The position numbers were made by a program, and so were the translations under genes. 64,000 bases of DNA. It comes from Ophioceras dolichostomum. Its lineage: Eukaryota > Ascomycota > Sordariomycetes > Magnaporthales > Ophioceraceae. The notes under the pieces are model-generated. The model did not search any database, was not told the DNA's origin, and saw only the letters and a list, made by a program, of their open reading frames with translations. This document shows, piece after piece, positions 10,093 through 20,234 of this stretch (within the stretch, counting starts at the first letter, position 1; every line of letters begins with the position of its first letter). The stretch is taken from NCBI GenBank assembly GCA_003049485.1, contig PYST01000055.1, forward strand, positions 1 through 64,000. The letters run 5' to 3'.

Positions 10093-13061
10093 CTACACAA
10101 TGACAAGCTCGTCCTCGTCATCATCATCGTCCTCATCAACCACAACGCGCCGCAGCCTATTAGTCGCCGCGACGGCCGTAGCGGACGGCAGCTCCGTGCC
10201 GAGGCTCTCGCGCCCGGCCTCGCGGATGCCCTTCTCGGTGACGAAGCGCGTCTTCTTCCGCACCGGCGATCGGTCGTCTCTAGTAGCACTAGCGGTCGTC
10301 GGCGCCGCCGCAAGGGAGAGCGACTCGGTGATGGCTAGCTGGCCCTTAGGCCGGCTTCCCTCGCCAAAGACGGACTGGCCCTCCTTCATCTTGCCCAGCT
10401 TGTTCTTCAGCACGGAGCCCCAGCCCACGGGGCCCGTGATCTTCCCGCCACCACCACTGATTGCCGTGCTTCTGCTGGTGACGGTGCCGGTGCCGCCGGC
10501 GGCGGTCGAGTTCGACGTCGACGAGTCGGGCCGCTTGCGCTTAGAAGCGGGCCCGAGGTCGATGTGAGCTGCGCTCTTGGCGCGGTAGAGGAGGTCCTGC
10601 GCCGCGGCGTTGTGCAGCAGTGCGGCCGCACCACCACCACCCTCCGGCGCCAGCGTGGTGGCGATACTACTACTGTTATGGCTGCTGCTGATGATGCTGG
10701 ACGACGGCGCGAGGAGCGAGCGAGACGACGTGCTGGAGCCGAGGGTGGCAGCGTTGTTGTTGTTCTTGTTCTGCCCCTGCTGCTGCCCCCCTTGCATCAT
10801 GTACTCCCTCCCCGCGCCCCCACCTAGCTCGCCGAGCTTACGGCGGAGCTCGTGCTCGCGCTCCCGCTCAGCAAGCCTCCGCTTCAGCGCCTCCTTCCGC
10901 TCGATGCTGTTCTCGAACTCGCCCTCGCGGTCCAGCAGGCTCGCGGCGCTCGCCGCGCGGCTGACGAATAGGCGGCTGCCCGTCTCGCGGTCGTACCTGC
11001 CCAGGCGCGCGCGCTCCTCGGCGTCCTTCTCGCGCTGCGCCTTCGCAGCGGCCTGGTCGCGCTTCGACGCGTACGCGCCCACGCGCGAGTTGTGCTTCCA
11101 GGGTTTCGTCGAGTCGAATGGGCCTGTGCCTTTAATCTTGTTGATGTCCCCCGCGAACCCGAACCCGGCGCTGCCGCTCAGCTCGGCGCGGCCGGACGCG
11201 ACTCTCCGCACGGCCTCGTTGGAGTGGAACTCGCAGTGCTCCGTCCGGCGCGCGTTGACCCAGCTCGGGCACCGCGTGCCGTCGCGCCGCGTGGAGTTGC
11301 AGTAGCCCAGGTCGCGCGCCGTGCCGACCTCGAGGATCGTGTCGCAGTCCGAGTTGATCACCAGACCGAACTTCCCCGTGGCCTCGCGGCCCTTCGGCGG
11401 TGGCATGATGCCCGGGTTCAGGATGGCGAGGACCGTCCCGGGCGTGAGCTTCCAGAAGCGGTCGAAGCCCGAGTTGAAGAGGAAGAGCTCTACCTCGAAC
11501 ACGAGGTCGACCAGCTTCATGACCATGTATTTGCCCCTGTCTGAGGACTTGTCCTTGTCCTTGTCCACGTCGCCGCTGCTGCCACCAGGACCGCCACTGT
11601 TGGCGTTGGGCTTGTGGGATCGAGGGTCCGACTTAGACGCCAGGATGGCGAAGAGCACGATGTCGCACTCCTCGTCTGGGAGGGACCAGTCTGGCGCCTT
11701 GACGTGTTGCAAGAAGTCCTTTAGTAGGTAAATTTTCTTGCCTGAGATGATCCGTGTGAGAGCGTGATGTGGTATAATACGTTTCCTGAGATGTAGGCCG
11801 GAGTAAGACTCAAACGACGCCTCGTCCTGCCCCTCGGCGGTTTCAGCCGCGGGGGCCGTTTTCCCCCGCTGTTGTTGTTGCTGCTGCTGCTTCTTTTGTT
11901 GAGTTTGTTGTGGTGACCTCGACCCCGAGTCGCTGCCGGAGTCGGCGCCAGTCTTGGGCTTAAATCTGATGCTGGGTGCGGTATTGCTCCGCTTGAGATA
12001 TCCTCCGCCTCCTCCTCCACCACCACCACGGCGGCCCCCGCCGTCCCCGCCTTCCCCAGATGAGGCAGCTGACGACGTTCTGCCCCCAGCCCCAAGGATC
12101 TCCGCTCGACTGTAGGTCTGTGGCCTGTCAGGCAGGTCAGGGAGATCCACGGCGCTGGCCTTGTAACCCTCCATCTCGTCCTTGCTCAAGCTGAAGGCAT
12201 TGCTCCGCGCCTTCTGTACCCTCGCCTGCCGCTCGAGCTTGCTGGCCTCTTCCGTCCTGGCGTTGGCTAGACGCTCGCTGAAACTGAGAGGTCTGGGTGG
12301 TGTAGTAGGTGGCCGATCGTCGCGGGTGCCACCCACGCCGGGGGTCCTTGACCTCTGTAGATACCGAGGGGCTCCGAGTTGCGGGCCATCGCTGCTGTCT
12401 TGGTTATGTCGAATGCTCCGTACGCTAGACGCCCGCTTCAGTGAAACGTCCTGAGCTTTTAGGCCCTTGTCGATCCCCAGGTGTACCCTCTTCGGTGATT
12501 GCTGAACCCTTTTATTGGGCGACGCGGGGACTTCCACCGAGTTCTCCTGCTGTGGTCGTTGTGCCAGACGTTGTGGTGGCGGATGTGAGCCCGCAGACTT
12601 CGTGGTACGCAGAGTGCCGTTTTCCGCGCCCACAGCCAGTGGTGGTGGTGGTGGTGGTGGTGGTGGCCTGGCATTCGCTTTCGCGTTCTGTAGTTTCTTC
12701 AACTTCAGCCTCGCCTGGATCTCCTGCAGCTTCAACTGTAGCGTCTCCTCATCGTCGTCCTCGTCGTCCTCGTCGTCTAGTCCAGCGCCAAAGCCCGCAT
12801 TCGTCGATCTTGAGGTTAGGGCCGGCATCGTCCTGGACGTCCTCAGCTTCGAAGGCGACGCAGATGGCGACCGTTCGGCGAGGCGCCGTAGCTTCTCGCG
12901 GCCGCTGGGGGTGCTGAGGAGGGCTTCGTGGGGGGAGCGGGGTGGCCACTGAGGCTCGTCTGTTTGGCCCACTGCGATCTTGCCTGTGTGAGTATGCTGA
13001 ACGGATTCCATGTCGGTGCATGACATTTGACGGCGGTCTGTAGCATCTCACCTGTTGGCAT
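10093..13061 (-). CDS. MCM10: MCM10 DNA replication initiation factor
   Basis: The large exon is 12983-10093. My preferred start is a 10-nt first exon at 13061-13052 joined through a 68-bp intron (GTGAGA...CAG), giving MPTGKIAVGQTDEPQWPPRS and 966 aa. The alternative is an unspliced ATG at 13026 (977 aa). The N-terminal WPPRSPHEALLSTPSGRE motif leads into a disordered region with a coiled-coil-like acidic/Leu stretch and poly-Pro and poly-Gln runs. The OB-fold begins near HLRKRIIPHHALTRIISGKK and includes FLFNSGFDRFWKLTPGTVLAILNPG. A CCCH zinc knuckle follows near residue 566 (CNSTRRDGTRC ... CEFH). Mcm10 binds Mcm2-7, Cdc45 and DNA polymerase alpha, and activates the CMG helicase at origins. 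The gene is divergent from RNase H2 subunit B, with MluI cell-cycle boxes between them. Confidence 0.92.
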
Positions 13062-13575
13062 TTTGTGCGCCTAGGAACAGCGAGGCCAAATTCCTACCCA
13101 GCACAGCCGTCTCGGTTGTACGAGGCCAAGGGCGATGTTTACACTGCCGGCCTCCCCCAGCCAGTAGAGGCAAACAAGGGAAGGAACCCCCCTATAAAAT
13201 CAGCCAATTAATTTGGTTGGCATGGGACCACGGCAGCGCCGCACGTCGTGCAAACGAGCCGGTCCCGTTCGAAGAGCATTCGTTTGGGGTTCGAGGCAAG
13301 ACGGTTGAGGTTGTATGATCGATAGACCAAGAGGAGTGACGTATGAGGCCTAGAAGTCGAAAAGCACTTTAAAACAACAGTACCTATCTCCAAAAGGAGC
13401 AAACGCACTATCCTCAACTGGTAGCAATAACTGGATGGGCAACTTCGTCTGCGAATCGAAAATCCCGTGCTGATAAGGCTGATATCTCGTTCGTGGCGTC
13501 GATGTGAGTACCACTTTGGCGTGGTGGTGGTGGGAGCATCCATCCAAAAAGAGTGCCCGTTTCGGAAGTGCGGAG

Positions 13576-13581
13576 ACGCGT
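13576..13581. promoter_or_regulatory. MluI cell-cycle box (MCB) 1
   Basis: Exact ACGCGT, the core bound by MBF (Mbp1/Swi6-type) factors in yeasts. It is 239 bp upstream of the RNH202 start and about 515 bp upstream of the MCM10 start. Function is inferred from the motif and the gene types. Confidence 0.5.
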
Positions 13582-13594
13582 CGTGCCAATCAAG

Positions 13595-13600
13595 ACGCGT
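13595..13600. promoter_or_regulatory. MluI cell-cycle box (MCB) 2
   Basis: A second exact ACGCGT, 19 bp from the first and in the same AGACGCGTC context. Paired MCBs at roughly two helical turns are typical of G1/S promoters in yeasts. Confidence 0.5.
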
Positions 13601-13819
13601 CTGCTGAGGTCGCGTTATCCCTGCCGAACTTTGCCATCAGTCACGACAACCAAAAACCCTTTTTGGATTTGCAGACGTCAATCTGCTGTGTGCAGCGAAT
13701 TGCGAAGTTACTGATGTTTTGGACACCAAATTCTAGGTTTTGCGCATCAATTGACCTTTTTTTGGACTTTTGATTTCGTTTTACAGTTAAGACATTGTGG
13801 TCTCTATCTCAGTTGAAAA

Positions 13820-15199
13820 ATGGCTAGGACTCGCTCGACGAAGGGAACTGGCAAAGGGTCTGGTGCTGCCGCCGCGGCTTCGGCCGCGACGGCCTCGAGA
13901 TATGTCCTACCAGAAGAGTCGCAAAGCCCTTCCAAGCTGTTCATTCTTCCGACTCAAGCCACGGCCGGTGCCCTCGTCGTTTCCCTTCCCAACCCTCGCT
14001 ACTCGAAGCCCACACGATATCTCGTATGCCCAGAAACCGGGATCTATGAGTTCACCAAGATCGCCGCCCCAAAGGTTACGCCAAGGAGTTGGCTGATCAC
14101 ACAAGACGGCTCTCCATCGGGCGAAGGCGATGAGGCAGCCAACTCGACCGAAGACCGCCCAAAAACCCAGGCCCAAGTCTCGAAAAGCGCAGAATTCTAC
14201 ATCGCGTCCAAGATCGACCCTGTGTTCCTGCTCCTCCCCGGTCTGATGGCAACGGATAAGGCAGCGTTGGGGAAATCTGAGCCCGCCAAGCGCATGTTTC
14301 TCTCCAGCGACGACCACCTCGACAGATTATTGCAGCAGGGTAGTTCTCAGCTCTCGGAAGCGCTAAGGTTGGGCGGCACCCGTGCGCTGTTCGAGAGTCG
14401 GCTGGCGAGCGTATGCGACACCGTCGAGGCTGGCGACGAGACCATGTACCGCCTCAGCGAGACCCGGTTGCTGGGGCTCCTCCTTTCCAAGGCGCAGCGG
14501 GTCTCGCTGCCCAAGAGCATGGAGGAGAAATTCGTCACAAAAGCATTAGAAGCACCCGTCCTGAGCAGGAAGAGCATCGCTCCGAGGGCGGATGTGGAAG
14601 AACAAGACAGTTCGAGTGGTGGTGACGGCGGCGCATCCACGCCGCAACCGCCCGATGCGAACGATTCTCAGTCCTCGGTGTCGACGATCTCCACCTCAGC
14701 GAGCGCCGCGTCGGAGGCCTCGACCGCCGCGACCTCGGTAGCAGCTGAAGAAGAAAGCGGCAGCAGCAACGACGAGGTGGTGGCGGCGATGCAGGCGTCG
14801 GAGGAGGTCGTGCGCCTGCAGCGGCTCAGGACCGCCTTCAGCTTCATCTGCTCCAGCTACCTGCCCCCCTCCCTCACCCCCACGCTGAAGAAGCTGCTGG
14901 CTGCTGAAAATGCGAAGCCGGCGGCGAAGGCATTGTCGGTAGACATTGCTCCACTAGATGAGTACCTGGCCCGTCTTGCGAAGCTACGGCAGGAGGCCAC
15001 GGCGGCGCGGTCCGCCGGGGACTTCTCCCGGAAGAGAGTGCTCGACGACGAGGAGGAGGCGGAGCGGGCGGAGAAGAGGCGGAAGAAGGAGGAAGAGGAT
15101 AAGAGGAAGAAGGCGGCTGAGAGCAGGGGGGTGAGGGAGCTGAAGAAGGTTAATGTGACTGGGATGAAAAAGCTGAGCGAGTTTTTCAAGAAGAAGTAA
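13820..15199 (+). CDS. RNH202: Ribonuclease H2 subunit B
   Basis: Single exon, 459 aa. The N-terminal beta-rich domain (residues about 28-95, ATASRYVLPEESQSPSKLF and RYLVCPETGIYEFTKI) is followed by a helical Ydr279p/RNASEH2B core (KRMFLSSDDHLDRLL, TMYRLSETRLLGLLLSKAQR). A Ser/Ala/Glu-rich insert occupies about 255-320, and a charged Lys/Glu coiled segment lies at about 405-440. The extreme C-terminus (MKKLSEFFKKK) looks like a PCNA-interacting peptide, as found at the C-terminus of human RNASEH2B. Subunit B is non-catalytic; it bridges the RNase H2 trimer that removes ribonucleotides from DNA. Start chosen at the first ATG (AAAATGGCT). Confidence 0.88.
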   Translation: MARTRSTKGTGKGSGAAAAASAATASRYVLPEESQSPSKLFILPTQATAGALVVSLPNPRYSKPTRYLVCPETGIYEFTKIAAPKVTPRSWLITQDGSPSGEGDEAANSTEDRPKTQAQVSKSAEFYIASKIDPVFLLLPGLMATDKAALGKSEPAKRMFLSSDDHLDRLLQQGSSQLSEALRLGGTRALFESRLASVCDTVEAGDETMYRLSETRLLGLLLSKAQRVSLPKSMEEKFVTKALEAPVLSRKSIAPRADVEEQDSSSGGDGGASTPQPPDANDSQSSVSTISTSASAASEASTAATSVAAEEESGSSNDEVVAAMQASEEVVRLQRLRTAFSFICSSYLPPSLTPTLKKLLAAENAKPAAKALSVDIAPLDEYLARLAKLRQEATAARSAGDFSRKRVLDDEEEAERAEKRRKKEEEDKRKKAAESRGVRELKKVNVTGMKKLSEFFKKK

Positions 15200-15382
15200 T
15201 TGAGGATCGGAGCACAATGTTGTTGGCGTATGAGAAAGGTTGGACATTGCTGGTTGGGTTTGATTTGTTCAGGGTATAGGGTACTGCATATGGCGACAGG
15301 CGTTCACGGGCCAGCACGATAGTTGGCGTTGCAGGGGATAGGGTTCCGATGCCAACACAAAAATATAGTCCCAAGTCTCGTT

Positions 15383-16230
15383 TCACCTGACACCCCTCCC
15401 TCTCGTCGTGCCTCCTCGTGTACTGCTGCCGCCCCGCGCGTTCCCAAGCCCCCTCCCGATTCCCGACCCGCTTCTTGACCCGTACGCGCTGGAGCTGGTG
15501 CTGCTGGCGTCGAGATAGCTCGAGCTCGAGCTCCCTCCCACGCTTCCCGCCCGGCCCCTAGCACGGGCCCCTCTAGCCCCGCGCGCAGAGCCCCTAGCGG
15601 TGCTCCCGGCCAGCGCCGTCGCAGCCGCAGCCTCCCTCTGGCGCTGGGCGTCCTCAGCTCGCCGGCGGGCCTCGTCCCTCCTGCGCTCCTCGTCGGCCGC
15701 CCTCCGCTCGGCGGCCTGTTGCCTCTGGAGCGCCTCGGCCTCCTGCGCCGCCAGGTCCGCGCTGGCGCCCTTCCACTCCGGGTTGAGGATCAGGCGCTGG
15801 TTGTGCTCCGTCTGTGATAGGATGCGGGTCCAGGTGTTGAGTAGCGCCGAGGCGTTTGCGACCGTCCGGGAGACGGTCTGTCGGGAGGCGGGAGGCGGGA
15901 GGCGGGAGGCGGGGTTAGCCGAATGTTCGTTCTATCGGATTGTTACAGCGGGGGGCGGGGGTCACGAGTTTTGCGATGCGCCGGCAAACGTGGACTCACA
16001 GTCATGTTCCCCCTGGCCTTGTCCAATGTGTTTATAACACCCTCAATGACCTCATTGATGTTGCGCACGCCTTCCAACTCCCTTCGCAGGGCCGCCTCTC
16101 GGGCCTCGGAGGTGTCGACAAATCGCGCACTCTGATTGGCTGGAGTTTTGGGCGTCGCATGCTCTTCGCTTTCGGGCTCGTCGTCATCCACCGCCCTCAC
16201 AGGCGACGAGATCAATCCGGATTCATCCAT
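15383..16230 (-). CDS. DUO1: DASH complex subunit Duo1
   Basis: Exon 1 is 16230-16000 and exon 2 is 15877-15383. The 122-bp intron (GTGAGT...CAG, phase 0) gives 241 aa. The diagnostic segment is ALRRELEGVRNINEVIEGVI followed across the splice by NMTTVSRTVANASALLNTWT and ILSQTEHNQRLILNPEWKG, the conserved Duo1 core at about residues 50-125. An Arg/Glu-rich coiled segment (about 130-165) and a Gly/Ser/Arg-rich tail ending RGGTTRGRGVR follow. Duo1 is part of the ten-protein DASH/Dam1 ring that couples kinetochores to spindle microtubules. The intron contains a short tandem of GGGAGGC. The gene is divergent from an unrecognised Ser-Pro-rich gene. Confidence 0.92.
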
Positions 16231-17064
16231 GCCAATGGACTTTTAGAAGAAGAAAAAAAAATATTGCCTCTTTGTTTCAAGTTTGCTTTTTCGGTCGGGA
16301 TCGTTTTCGGTAAGGAAGCGGCTCTGTCTGAGCTTTCGATCGACGGATTCGATGACGTTGGAGGTTGATGCATGCTCAGCTGGCAAATGGGGTGCACAGA
16401 ACTCTTCAGAACGCGCCTGGTTGGATGGAGGGGCTTTTCCCAAGACGCGTCGTGGACGTGTCTTGCCTGGTGGGGCGATGGAAATTAAAACAAACAGGGC
16501 CTTACAGTGGGCCTATGCGCTGGTTAAACGGGGGCTGGGGCTGGTGCTTTTGGACCTGCACCACCAGCCCCTTCTCCCCTTTACCGTCCCTTTGTTTGAA
16601 CACTACCACCCACAACATCATCATCAATCAGCTGCCGGCCCTTTCTCATTCTCCTACCTACCTACATATTCATACCAAGTACTACAGAATCCTCTATCCA
16701 CACTCGATTGACTTAAGAAGCATTGTTCGCAGCCGCATTTCCTATTCACCAGGCGGTCTCGTTCAGACGAAATTCCCGCTCGGTTTCGTCAACTTTGCGA
16801 CCGCCTTCACCCCATTTCCCCCAGGCAGGGAATAGGAATCTCAGCCCCAAGATCTTCGCGAGCCAGAATATTAACCCAATACGAGTTGTTACTCTATCTT
16901 GATCCTGTCGAAACGCTCCTCGCTTTGGTATTTCACCCGGATTCAACGAGGGCCGTATTCGAAGGCCTGAGAGTGTCAGGTCCAGTGGTTGACCGCAATT
17001 TTGGCTTTTCTTTGAGAGCTCAAGGGTGGAACCCGCCAACCTCCTTCTGTTGACGACCTTCACA
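16231..17064. promoter_or_regulatory. Bidirectional promoter, DUO1 / 479-aa gene
   Basis: An 834-bp interval between two divergent starts with no gene inside. It carries one ACGCGT box and a CCTACCTACCTACA stretch at 16653-16666. The right part is pyrimidine-rich and likely the leader of the rightward gene. Confidence 0.5.
16445..16450. promoter_or_regulatory. MluI cell-cycle box upstream of DUO1
   Basis: Exact ACGCGT in the AGACGCGTCGTG context, the same flanks as the first box in the MCM10/RNH202 promoter. It lies 215 bp upstream of the DUO1 ATG and 615 bp upstream of the rightward gene. Confidence 0.45.
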
Positions 17065-18621
17065 ATGGCCGACCTCGCCACAACACCTTCACCTCCCCCC
17101 TCAATTCGCACACCGGATACACCCAGGTTTGGTTACGCCGACTCTTGGGAACCGTACTCACCTCGCAAGTCCGCCCGTATTTCATCGAAACAGTCATCGG
17201 CGGCACGCACTCCGTCGCCAAAGTCATCGCGCGCTCCCAAATCCCAACCGCCTCAATTCCAGATCACTCGCGCTTCGGCCAACAAGCAACAACAAGCACC
17301 CGCCGGAGTCATGGCTTCGCCAACGAATTCGCCCATGAAGAAGCGCCAGCCGCCTCCAAAGCCCAAGATGGCGGTGCCTTCCCTGACAGCAGAGGGGACT
17401 AGCAATGCCGCTGCCTTCCTCGGCCTTCCTGGCGGCGCTGGCGGCAAGTCCGACGCGCAATCTACTACCGCGTTCACAGGAATGCTACCCACCCCGGTCA
17501 AGACGCCGAGCCGTAGGCATGCGGAGCAGAATGAGGCCAACATCCAGAAGATCGCTCGCAACCTGTTCCACAGCAACGAGGACGAGCCAACCGTCGCTCC
17601 CCAGCAGGCACGAGAGCAGTCTCGAGAGGAGGAACTGTTGCCCAATCCGAAGCAGAGGCGGCCGAAGAAGTATTCGGGCATTTCGATGAACAGCTTCACC
17701 GCCGAGGACATCGATGAGCCCATCGACATTTTTACGGATTCCCACGACAGGATTCCGAAGGTCGACAACAGCGCCGAAAACCCGTTCCTGAGTGGCTACC
17801 AGGCCCCGGCACCTGATCCCGTTAAGCGTGGCAAGCGCAAGTTGATCGAGATTCCAGGGGAGGGGACTATAACCGTGGACGAGGCGTTCAAGCGCAATGA
17901 TGGTGTGGTCTATGTCTTGTAAGCCTTCTAGTGCCCCATTCCCCATTCCACATTCCACATTCCCCATTCCCCATGATAACCTTCCAGTGACCTTTGGCAG
18001 ATCGTACATAATCTAATCTAAATCTCAACCCACAGCCGAGGCAAGAAAGTCTACCGCAAGTTCGCGGAGCAGGATGCATCGGAGGACTCCAACGGAGAGA
18101 GTGGGGCGGAAACCTCTCCAAAGAAACGCTTCACCCGCTCCTCCATCAAGCCCAGGCTGCTCTTCCCGCCCGAGTCCAAGGGAAAGCAGCCCGAGGCGCA
18201 GCAAGACCTCGTCGAGGCGGAGGAGGAGGATGATGACGAGGAGGCCGTCACCGACATCGAAGAAGCCCACGCCCACATCGAGGAGGGCCAGCATATTCAG
18301 AGCAAGGTTCACGACGAGGAGATGCCGACCACCCCGGTGGACAACCTGGACGACAAGGCGCCCGCTACTCCCGAGGCGCCCAAGTTCGGGCCTGGCTCGC
18401 CGCCCGCGACCGGCCGCGCCACTCGGTCCTCTCAGAGGCGTGGGCTGCAAGCCGAGGAGGCCACACCGGTTAAGGCGACGGCGACGGCGCGCAGGTCCCG
18501 GCGGAGTCCCTTCGACGACTGGCAGCGCGTTAAGCCCGCCGCTGACAGTCACGGCCAGAAGCGGTCGGCTGGAGAGACTCTCGCCCCGCCCCATTCTTCC
18601 ACCAAACGGGCGCGAAACTAA
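17065..18621 (+). CDS. Unrecognised Ser/Thr-Pro-rich nuclear-type protein
   Basis: Exons 17065-17918 and 18036-18621. The 117-bp intron (GTAAGC...CAG, phase 2) gives 479 aa; the joined frame reads VVYVFRGKKVYRKF across the splice. I do not recognise the family. The N-terminal half is rich in SP/TP sites next to basic residues (YSPRKSARIS, RTPSPKSSR, MLPTPVKTPSRR), which resemble CDK targets. A conserved-looking block at about 255-300 (KRKLIEIPGEGTITVDEAF then KRNDGVVYVF) spans the intron. A KKRFTRSSIKPRLLFPPESK segment precedes an acidic stretch (about 355-385), and a basic tail ends in KRSAGETL...KRARN, a plausible nuclear localisation signal. It shares a promoter with DUO1. A nuclear, cell-cycle-linked role is inference only. 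The start ATG (CACAATGG) has good context. Confidence 0.8.
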
Positions 18622-19390
18622 GGCGGCTCCCCTTTTTTTTCTTGGTCCTTTCCCTTCTCACACCGCCCTTTTTTTTTCCTCTTCTACGACGGGGGTGCGG
18701 TGCACTTGTACGAGGTGAACGATTATGGAATCGAGGAAGACCTTTTTGGCGTTCGAGGCTCAGGAACGCTCGGGAAGGTTGGATAGAGAGGGAAAGCATT
18801 ACTTGCCAGTCATCAGCATCTGGCACATATTACTTTGATTCCCCCCCTTTCTTCCCCGTCTTCTCACTTATCTCATTGGTTTTCATTATTACTTTTGTTA
18901 AATCTGCTTCTAGCACCAGTCCGGCTTTGCGGTGGTTACGTTTTCGTTCCTTTATTTTTCCTCCCCTTGATCTCTTTCGGTACTTTTCATCAGACAGCCA
19001 AATTGCATGGCGACCGCCGCGTCTCTTCTATTCGAGGGTTTGTCCCTCGCTTGTTTGATGCCTCAAGCGAGACTGGTTGGTGTATGTGCCATCATCGCGA
19101 AAGCACAATGATGGCGAGCCCAATGATTCGATTTCATCCGGCGCGATGACTGTATATGGCCGCTTGATTTTTTTTCCTCTGCTTCGTTTGTGGTGCCTTT
19201 TGAACAACATGGCCTCGGTGTTATGGAAATTGAAAGATTGAAAACCAACCTGCCTTCTTTATACTTTATTCAGAATATGGGAACGCGGGATCCAAAAGGG
19301 CATACGTCGCCGTGCGTCGGCTCCGTCCGTTTTACTTCAAAGGGTTTTAGAATGCACACAGTTCTTATAGCACAATACTCGGTATTCGAT
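18622..19390. other. 3' region and spacer
   Basis: No gene is seen. The left part is T/C-rich and probably contains the 3' UTR of the preceding gene. The remainder shows only short frames without codon bias. Confidence 0.5.
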
Positions 19391-19394
19391 CCGC

Positions 19395-20001
19395 CTTCCA
19401 CCACTTGCCGCATGTCCGCATACCACAGGAACGTTGACTCTTGGCGTTTCGAGCTGAACCAACCGAGAATGGAGTGAAGGATTGTGATCGTAAGAGGATT
19501 AATCACCTCGATGTGTCTGCTGGTACGGAGGTCGGTTGCAAAAATGATGAGAAGAAAATACACAGGGATGCCGTTTGGTGCATCAAAGACTGAGTTTACA
19601 AAGCGGCACATGTATACAAAACATTTCCCAATACCCTACTTTACAGAGGAAGTTACTGAACAGGGCGCCTGAAAGGACGGGACAAGGAGACGGAAGGTTA
19701 GAGAACTACCTCTCCTAGGTACGTACCGTGGGTTCCTACCTACCAAGACGTCGTGTACCGCGGATGTATTCAAGTCTCATCATTTTTGCAACCGACCTCC
19801 GTAAGTGCGGGAGACAGTAAGTCTCGACCGGCTCGGAGCCCACTTCGGAGGTGATGGAGGGGAGATCGGGTGGGAGTAAGTTTTTTGGAGGGGGGGAGAC
19901 GTTCCTACCCCGCGAATATCGGAGCCGAAAGTGGTGGAAGGATATTGCAACAGACACTAACGCCAGCACGAAATCGTTGCCACGAGTGAAGAGTTCTCGA
20001 C
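19395..20001. mobile_element. Degenerate palindromic (MITE-like) repeat element
   Basis: Two nested inverted-repeat pairs are visible. The inner arms, 19524-19552 and 19775-19803, are perfect 29-bp reverse complements (core GGAGGTCGGTTGCAAAAATG) around a 222-bp loop. The outer arms share CCTTCCACCACTT (about 19397-19409) with its complement at 19929-19941. The spacing between inner and outer arms is similar on both sides (about 115 and 125 bp). Short matches such as AGGAACGT and ATCACCTC lie between them. The right outer arm (19918-19957 plus 19987-19997) recurs inverted at 9752-9802. No transposase frame is present, so this looks like an old non-autonomous element. Target-site duplications could not be identified. 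Confidence 0.55.
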
Positions 20002-20234
20002 TCCGTACACCCTTACTTGCCTATTTAAGATTTTACTGTTTGTCTGACCTCTGCAACGTTCACTCGTTCCTCGTTTACCCCGAATCCTCCCTATGGTAAT
20101 CTTGGTCGGAGCCAATTCCCCTTTTCCATTTCCAGGTTGAGGAGCAGAATAAGCGACTTAATAGGAAAATAGCTTCGAGCTTGTGAAGCTTGTTGGAGCA
20201 AGGCTTAGAGCAAAGTCACCGAAGAGCCAGAGCC

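Larger units (their letters stand above)
13062..13819. promoter_or_regulatory. Bidirectional MCM10/RNH202 promoter
   Basis: This 758-bp interval separates two start codons facing outward and contains no gene. It holds two ACGCGT boxes and a CCAAT box between them (GTGCCAATCAAG). Confidence 0.6.

Noticed and set aside
12459..12674. Poly-His frame on the minus strand
   Set aside because: It is an alternate frame of the poly-Pro codons in MCM10.
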